From Mimachlamys varia (Eukaryota; Mollusca; Bivalvia; Pectinida; Pectinidae), in the NCBI GenBank assembly GCA_947623455.1, contig OX392528.1:53028322-53092321 (forward strand): a stretch of 64,000 nucleotides of DNA, in the 5' to 3' direction. The position numbers were made by a program, and so were the translations under genes. Below the pieces are notes generated by a model. It was not told where the DNA came from and ran no database searches. It worked only from the letters and a program-made list of their open reading frames with translations. Every line of letters starts with the position of its first letter. The stretch's first letter is position 1. Shown in pieces: positions 57,091 through 64,000 of the stretch.

Positions 57091-57714
57091 TAACATTCGG
57101 ACTGGCCATTATCATGATTATACATATACAGCTTGCAATTATGTACATACTACTTAACGGATTCAGTTCCACGAAAGGTTAATAGTTTTCGACTTGTTGG
57201 CTGAACTAGGCAAACTTTGAAACACTCCTGATTGGCCCGGACGCGCCTTACATTTCTTGACAGCCTGTCACATACACCACCTGCCATCGTCTGCTGGAGA
57301 CTGATATTTTTGTGATGAAATCAAACAGACCATCTGTCATTTTAGCTATATAAATTGCAAAAGGTATTTACGGGGGAAAGGTTTTGGTTTATATTATATA
57401 GTCCACCAAGGAAAATGGGCCGGGAATACAAACAAACAAAAAATATGTATATATAATTGTTACTGTCTAGGTTTATTGTATGTTGTATTTATAATGATGT
57501 TGGGAAAGTGCGTTTCATAAGTTGACATAACTTTTGCCCAATCCTCTTGTCGTTTTCGTGACAATAAAATACATGCGTATGTTTAAACTAAAAACAAAAA
57601 AATATACTACTGTACATACTCTTCATTCGTGATTTGAAAAATGTAAAATTTCGGAAGTTCGATATGTTAATGAGTTCCAAGCCTCTTCCACTGTAATAAT
57701 CGAAGAACTTGTAA

Positions 57715-57800
57715 GTTATGCATTTTATTCAGAAAATAAACATCCAACAAAATCTACCACATCAAATCATAAATGAATGATGTAAATGTAAGAATTCACT
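57715..57800 (+). repeat. Segment duplicated at 61225-61305
   Basis: AATAAACATCCAACAAAATC, TACCACATCAAATCATAAAT and GTAAATGTAAGAATTCACTG are nearly identical at 61230-61300. Confidence 0.85.
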
Positions 57801-58215
57801 GTGTATATAACTATAATACATGTATATTTACATTTGCGCTGCAACCAACTATATATAATATAATGAACATTACCAGCAGAAATGCTTTTCAGAAAAGAAT
57901 TTTACATTTGCTCGCATTTTCCCGTTGACACAATGCTAAGAGGCAGTTGCTATCATACGCCTATAACACCCAGTGCCACAGACTATATCAATATTTGGTA
58001 TGGTGTTATAACAATACAACATGAAGGGCTAGTGCGCTTCATTGAATTTGCCTTTGTCCATTTGGCATTCATATTGCCTATGAATGTCAACTGAAAGCAG
58101 TTAAATGCTTAAATAACATTGTTATTATTAAAATTGTTATTGCTGACAAACTTGCATACTACTGGGCTTTATTTAGCAATGTGTGCTATAGATCTGTAAC
58201 AATATCATTGCTTAA

Positions 58216-58755
58216 ATGAAAGCAATGGTTCTCGGGACGTAGCATGTTGTTTGCTATTGACGTCATAGATCAATTTTGTTCAATAAAAGGCTTGTCGCGA
58301 GGTTTCGATTAACATGGAAAACGCCCCGTGCTAAACGCTCAAATGACTAATTATTACCATCAATTACCATATGCATCAAGTAAAAGATACTCTGACCAAA
58401 TTCTGTTAATTATAATCGGTCAAGGGGAGGAGCCTCACTAATACCATATGGTATTAGTAAAACATGGTAAAATTAGTTGGTTATACCATAGCTAGATCAC
58501 AGGAAAAGTGATACGTCAATGTGGGTCTACAATGTTTAACTAATACCATATATTTACATTTGCAACCCACTTTATGAACATGACTAGCAAAAATGCCTTT
58601 CATAAAAGTATTCAAAGCAATAGTTCTCGCGACCTTGCACGTGGTTTAAGTATGACGTCATAGTTCAAGCTTGTTCAATGAGAGTATTGCATGTCGCGCC
58701 GCTTCGAATAACATGTAGAATGCCCTTGCGCCAAACGCTCAAATGACGAATAATT
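58216..58755 (+). repeat. Diverged tandem duplication (units ~397 bp apart)
   Basis: AAAGCAATGGTTCTCG, ATTGACGTCATAGATCAA, TTGTTCAATAAAAGGC and AAACGCTCAAATGAC at 58216-58355 match AAAGCAATAGTTCTCG, TATGACGTCATAGTTCAA, TTGTTCAATGAGAGTA and AAACGCTCAAATGAC at 58613-58748. Both carry a TGACGTCA palindrome. Confidence 0.75.
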
Positions 58756-58902
58756 TATTTTTTCATTGGCGCCAATTTTATTCAAGTTGGGCTGTTACGC
58801 CAATGTCGTTTAAATGACGACACATATGCAAACGCAGATAAATAACTATTTATTGGGAAAATATAAATGAAGTTAAGCAATTGAGTAACAATGTAAATAT
58901 AT

Positions 58903-59100
58903 GGATTGAAAGTCTTTTTTTTTAACTTTCATAGTGCTATGAAAGGTCAGCGGTAACATCCATATTTACATCCATATTTACATCCATATTTACATCCATA
59001 TTTAGCATGAAGCCCTACAGGAGCGGGCTTCATTCAATATGGATGTAACGGCTAACCTTCCATAGCACTATTAAAGTTTAAAAAAAATGACTTTCAATCC
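58903..59100. mobile_element. 198-bp palindromic MITE with internal 15-bp repeats
   Basis: GGATTGAAAGTC on the left mirrors GACTTTCAATCC on the right, continuing through TAGTGCTATG.AAGGT and ACATCCATATT. The left arm carries four copies of TTTACATCCATA. Confidence 0.82.
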
Positions 59101-59246
59101 TTATATATTATTGGTGAAGCTCTTCCTCTTGACCGAGAATTCGGAACTCTCATTGGCCAGTCAGTGAAAGGGAAACGTGGCCAATGGACACCGTGGGAAA
59201 TAACTAAAAGTACACATAGACTCACATAACGTTCTGCAACATTTTT

Positions 59247-59610
59247 AATTCATTTTTTTGGCATACTGTATCTATTACTAAAATTAAAAGGTGCAGCATA
59301 TGTAGCCTCCATAGCCACAGTTAATCTCATTTGAGTAGTGGCACGGTACATTATTTACACACTTTCGTAGTACACGATTTGAAATTATACAGACCAAGTT
59401 TAATCTTACTTATACATTCATACACTAAAGGGATTTTACGCACCTGACCCTTCTGTTACTACATTAGTTTAGAAATTTTGTATTCCCACCTTTTGGCTCC
59501 TAGCATCACTTAAGAGTCCAAGGAGGACGAAACATCTGTATGACGCAGTTTAATTCATATTTTCGGCATACTGTACAATAACTAAATTTAAAAGGTGCAG
59601 CATATGTGTG
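59247..59610 (+). repeat. Direct repeat pair ~300 bp apart
   Basis: GGCATACTGTA.....ACTAAA and AAAAGGTGCAGCATATGT occur at about 59260-59305 and 59562-59607. Confidence 0.65.
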
Positions 59611-59655
59611 TTACGTCATCTTTGCAAAAAATTAAATACATTTCGCCTTTACAGA

Positions 59656-59924
59656 CCACAGGGACATGATAATTTGTACAGCTAGTCTTGGAACTGAACT
59701 AAGGATTTTAAGAGTAATTTTACACTGGGTGTGTGTGTGGGGGGGGGGGGGATCAATTTCCGATAAAAAAAAATACCCCTTAATAACATGTAGCCGTTGT
59801 ACCCTTAATGACCATTGAGGAGGAGGGGATGGGTGGAATCTATCGAAAGTTTATCCAAACCCCCTCCACCCCACCCCCCCCCCCCCCACCCCAAAGATGT
59901 AATAGATTCTCAAGTCCTTGTGAT
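59656..59924. mobile_element. hAT-like MITE family A, copy A4
   Basis: CACAGGGACATGATAATTTG at the left and GATTCTCAAGTCCTTGTG at the right; interior AATTTTACACT, TGACCATTGAGGAGG and TATCGAAAGTTTATC. Contains long G and C runs. Confidence 0.75.
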
Positions 59925-60724
59925 ACATACATGTTCCGCGGGTTATCTTGTTTTGTACGTTTCGTAACGTAAACGTTCAGCTTGAACAGTCTTGAAATTA
60001 AAAGGCACCCGTGGAAAGGTGGGCAGGGATTTGTTTATATGATTCGAAAGAAGTATGTCGAACTGAATAGCAACGAAAATCTTATTCACAAAACTGATAA
60101 ATTAATAAGTATGCCATTGAAATATTAGTACATGTGAAATGTTTATCGAGCAAAAACATGTTTAATTTACTTTTTAAGGAAATAAATGTTATGCCAAGTA
60201 TAAAAAAAAAATGTGACCAAATGCTGATTCGAACCTAGACCGTTCATTTCCTGGTCACAAATATACTGCGTTGCACGTTCGGCTTATTGGGCTTGATATG
60301 AACAAATATGGAAATAGAAATTGCTTTAGCCAACGCAACACCTTTCGCAGTTTTGAGAAAATTAATCAATCACATTTTTCTTTATTTTCAGCGCATTCCT
60401 AAAGGAGACCACTTTTCCGAAAGATGATTTATTTTTGAATATTACATCACGGAACTAAAAAGTGTTGAAAGTATTTTAAAGCCGCTCTCGTTTTAAGTCT
60501 GTGAAACCCCATCACTTTCATAGATATAGTGACCAGGCTATTTTAAGTATTATATTAGTAATACCGCTTATCTTAGAAGTTCAAAACATCGTATCCAAAT
60601 GGTTTGTTATATTGTCTACCAAATAATATTAACTCGTTAATATTTGTTTCCGTCTTCATAAATGCCAATTTAGGGAAATACGGGCAGATTTCCGCCATAC
60701 CTCTTTCCCTGTGGGTTTAGGCTA

Positions 60725-61055
60725 CATGAGTTACGTCCCTTGACAAAAAAACCTCATTTACACAAATAATCCTATTTATTTATTGAAAAGCTATAAAGCA
60801 TTCATTAAGGTAATTGAAAAATTCTTGTATTCAAATTGTCTTTTCAATTTTATAATAAATTCAATAAATCAATCATTTATTATAATTAAAATTAACAATT
60901 AACTTTAAAGAAGATAGCGAATGATGGAGAGAGTGGCTTATATACTTAAGCTATTTCCGTTGGTAATTGTCGTAATATACCGCGATGGTATAAATTTCCT
61001 AATTTAGATATTTCTGGCAGACCTCTTAATTGACGGTCTAAGTAAAGCAACATTT
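60725..61055 (+). repeat. Duplicated unit D, copy 4
   Basis: CATGAGTTACGTCCCTTGAC, CACAAATAATCCTATTTAT and GGCAGACCTCTTAATTGACG GTCTAAG. Followed at 61225 by the partner of 57715. Confidence 0.75.
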
Positions 61056-61305
61056 CAAAATAAAAGTTTGTCACAATGTGATGTGACTGCTTATTGACAA
61101 TTGTGCCAACCCAGTTTCTTTCTGCTGTTGCATCATGGTCATATATAAATATGAAACTATTTATCATGGATCATATAATTTCGGAAGCTACCCATTTAAA
61201 GTATTTCCAAGACTCTTCCTTTGTTGGAGGAAATAAACATCCAACAAAATCTACCACATCAAATCATAAATGAATAATGTAAATGTAAGAATTCACTGTA
61301 GGTTT

Positions 61306-62231
61306 AACAATATTGTTCATGTTACGAAAACAAATATTTTCAGAGAGGGATATCAATTCATTGCAAAAGGGCATTCTTTCAAAATACCAATAATGATGAA
61401 TGTAAGAACGATTGAATCAGTCAAAGTACAAATGTATTGCTTTCAAGTTCAGCTAAAAACAAAAGCCAATAACGGAAATAGACCTAATACATCTGTATTT
61501 TAATGCCATATTCCAGATAAGTCATGGTGCTACAGCGATTGCATCGATTGAAATATCAGTGTATTACAAGCGTTCGTCGTCCAATGAATTCGAAAAACAA
61601 TTTACGGAAATAGACATGCAATTTTCTAGATTTATTTCGCTCATCATGTATAATATATATATAACCGTTACACTGAGTATTATTTTCTGACAATAAGATA
61701 CGGACATGTCTTAAACAAGCAATATATATTTATAAAAGCTCAGCTATATAACGTCATAAATTGCTGAATAATAGATCCTAAATTGCTTCAGTTTCAGTTT
61801 TCTTTTTTTTAGTATTAATTTAAACTGTTTGGTTCATCAGTACACTGCATATAATATATACAGTGTAAACAAGTGCAACAATACAAATTATATACAGACA
61901 CGCTACTCACAGTATAAGTAGTGAAGAGAGGCATCTCACATTAAAATTATCTACAATCACCTCTGCAAAATATCTAGACATACAGCATTGATCTAGCATT
62001 TTCACATTGAATTTATCTATCATACATCCGTGTAATAATATATTCTCACATTACATTTATCTATTATTCTCACGATACATTTATCTATTATTCTCACATA
62101 CATATATCTAATGTTTTTACAATTAGATTCGTATATTACTCTCAGATAACATTGATTATCACAATACATATTATTATACACACGAAAATATCATTGTCAC
62201 ATATATGTAATTTATCTATTATGTGCAGCTC
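61306..62231. other. AT-rich stretch without recognised gene
   Basis: No conserved frame. 62030-62220 has loosely repeated TTCTCACAT.ACATTTATCTA words, a weak tandem repeat. Confidence 0.4.
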
Positions 62232-62553
62232 CATCCTCGATATCCAGGGGTTACGATCACCTACGCTCTCTACACCCCTTGAATATGTCGTGGCCAAAAT
62301 GGAAGGCACACTCAGGTAAAAAATCCTGACCGATCGCTAGGTAGCATGCCTTTCCTTTGAAGATTACAAAGGAGCAGAAACCGACTTCAAAACCTGTCAT
62401 TTTTTACCTTTATGTGACCACAAGAATATTTCGATGTACATACCAAGGGTCGACATTAACAAAATTGGTGCACACGAAGCCTTCAGCTCTGCCATGACAT
62501 ATTCCAGGGGTGTAGAGAGCGTAGGTGAGCGTAACCCCTGGGTATCGAAGATG
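62232..62553. mobile_element. Foldback MITE, family F, full copy (322 bp)
   Basis: CATCCTCGATATCCAGGGGT, TACGATCACCTACGCTCTCT and ACACCCC..GAATATGTC on the left pair with GACATATTCCAGGGGTGTAG, AGAGCGTAGGTGAGCGTAAC and CCCTGGGTATCGAAGATG on the right, arms of about 62 bp. Confidence 0.85.
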
Positions 62554-63520
62554 AAACAGCGTCAGCTATTGCGTCAAATACAACTATAGTACATTATATA
62601 AAACTATTTGGTTTGTCTGTTACTTGATCTTATGGACTTTTAAAGTTTAAATGAACACTTTCTTTTTTCCATGTGGAATAGCACTTCCAATTCGATCAAG
62701 GATTCGAGTCGGACATTCAGATTGGCTTCGATATCGAGTCGGATAGTTTGACTGCTCGTTGGTTTTCCCAGCAAATTTTACTCAATAATGTTCTAATTTC
62801 TAACTTAAAAATTGTGCCCGTGTTTCTTAAGATCCAATTCTCTACAAACTTTACAAAAATACATAAAAATGAAGCAAAGTATCTGGTAACCGTAGCCTTA
62901 TTATGAACTGCATCGCTAACCTAACATCCCTTAGGCAACTGAAAATAATATCGATATACTGAAAGTGCTCACAGTTTCATTGTGTTTATTTACATGTTTA
63001 TATATTCCGTATATACTTTACCTTATGACGTGCGATTTTTGTCACACATGGACATGTAATTTTTATTTCTGCATTTTTGAAAGTCGATAAACATTCTTGG
63101 ACTTTTTTTTTCAATTTGTCACCATGCATACGCCGATCGTTATTAGCGATTCCGATTTCTGCAAGTAATACATAAACGTTGTGTTATGTATCAGTAAACT
63201 ATTGTGATGTTCAGAGAGAGATGATATGACTGACTTAATGTATGGTAACCTCGGAGTGAAACAAATTGAATTTGTATATAATGATTCAATATTCAATATG
63301 GAATGTAAGTACATCGATCACCTAACTTGTTTATTATCAACACATTTTCGAGAATGAATTAAATAATTTCAAAGTAGCTATATCTTTTAACGCATTAGGA
63401 GGCTATGTCAAAAGAGATTTGAAGGCGTTAATATTGTCAGTGGAAACGATGTGAAAATGAATTCCATTATGTAATTGTTTTTTTTTTTATTCAAATGAGT
63501 GGTTAATAGGAGTCTGGCAG
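62554..63520. other. AT-rich stretch without recognised gene
   Basis: No conserved frame, RNA gene or repeat seen. The 67-codon minus frame at 63111-63314 has no recognisable features. Confidence 0.4.
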
Positions 63521-63528
63521 ACTGAGAT

Positions 63529-63755
63529 CACAGGGACCTAGGGATGTTAGCTGTTTACAGTAAGTTTACACAAGATCAATTTATTTTCGATAAAAATGCC
63601 CCCCCCCCCCCCCCATTGGTCATAAAGGCTTTTAAAAATCCCATTTATGGGGCATTTTTATCGTAAATTGATCTGAATCTCCAAACGTGTAAAATTACTC
63701 TATACACCCTAGTTTAGGTCCAAAACTAGCTGTAACAAATTCTCATGTCTCTGTT
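63529..63755. mobile_element. hAT-like MITE family A, copy A5, with 8-bp target duplication
   Basis: CACAGGGACCTAGGGATG at the left and CTGTAACAAATTCTCATGTC TCTGTT at the right, flanked by identical ACTGAGAT at 63521-63528 and 63756-63763. The perfect 8-bp duplication supports hAT membership. Interior has a C16 run and two inverse GGGGCATTTTTATCG words. Confidence 0.8.
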
Positions 63756-64000
63756 ACTGAGATAGCATCATTGGTAACTGTAAAAGAGAGAGAGAGAAAA
63801 GTTGAACATAGTTTTACATTAGCGATAGTGGTGTAGTTAGATGTATGTTGAGGTGCAAGTCCGGACTTTATTTACAAGGGGTCCCACTCCCCTCGCCCCA
63901 TCAATGTGCTGTAAAAGACAGGCGTCGTAAGAGTAGTCTCCCCTGTTGAGATATTGTATCCTGAACAACACAGCATCTTTATCTTAAGAGTTTCCAAGAA

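Noticed and set aside
61270..61503. 77-codon plus-strand frame
   Set aside because: Begins in a duplicated non-coding segment (partner at 57715) whose other copy is not open; no family.

Overview
This is a eukaryotic, AT-rich, repeat-dense stretch of animal genome, most likely from a lophotrochozoan and probably a bivalve mollusc. That assignment is an inference from the style of the invertebrate gene and the abundance of short non-autonomous transposons, tRNA-derived SINEs, LINE 3' ends and minisatellites; no single sequence proves it. There are no bacterial operons and almost all long open frames are low-complexity artefacts.

Region 1 (1-13.4 kb, plus strand): one clear protein-coding gene, an NPC2-type lysosomal sterol-transfer protein, in four exons (2219-2309, 6614-6715, 9110-9294, 10172-10255) that join in frame to 153 residues with a signal peptide and the six family cysteines. 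A CLEAR/E-box-like site lies about 135 bp upstream of its ATG. Its introns are filled with dispersed repeats, including a tandem block carrying nuclear-receptor-type half-sites. The window opens with a minus-strand reverse-transcriptase fragment, and a 186-bp near-perfect palindrome sits 250 bp upstream of the gene.

Region 2 (13.6-22.1 kb): a broken Ty3/gypsy integrase fragment, hAT-like MITEs, and then about 7.15 kb of a GAT-based, C-depleted satellite with a higher-order structure marked by three copies of a ~100-bp non-GAT spacer. A mariner-like MITE flanks it.

Region 3 (22.6-42.3 kb, minus strand): ten candidate exons with good splice signals suggest a spliced, mostly non-coding transcript with a CpG/E2F/CCAAT-like start near 42.2 kb. 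One candidate exon is a 40-bp GC-rich minisatellite whose frame stays open across three exons if one exon is skipped. Two exons of 467 and 471 nt look paralogous. Inside this region, two of three copies of a TA-flanked MITE carry a TTAA-flanked MITE at the same target site in opposite relative orientation; the third copy is an empty site.

Region 4 (42.6-64 kb): LINE C-terminal remnants, a 5S-rRNA-like promoter fragment, a 2-kb 29-bp minisatellite with a 116-bp higher-order unit, a palindromic ATCGGCCGAT-bearing minisatellite, tRNA-derived SINEs, several hairpin MITEs and a four-copy, widely spaced duplicated unit (50.7, 54.3, 56.8, 60.7 kb). No convincing host protein-coding gene was found after 13.4 kb.
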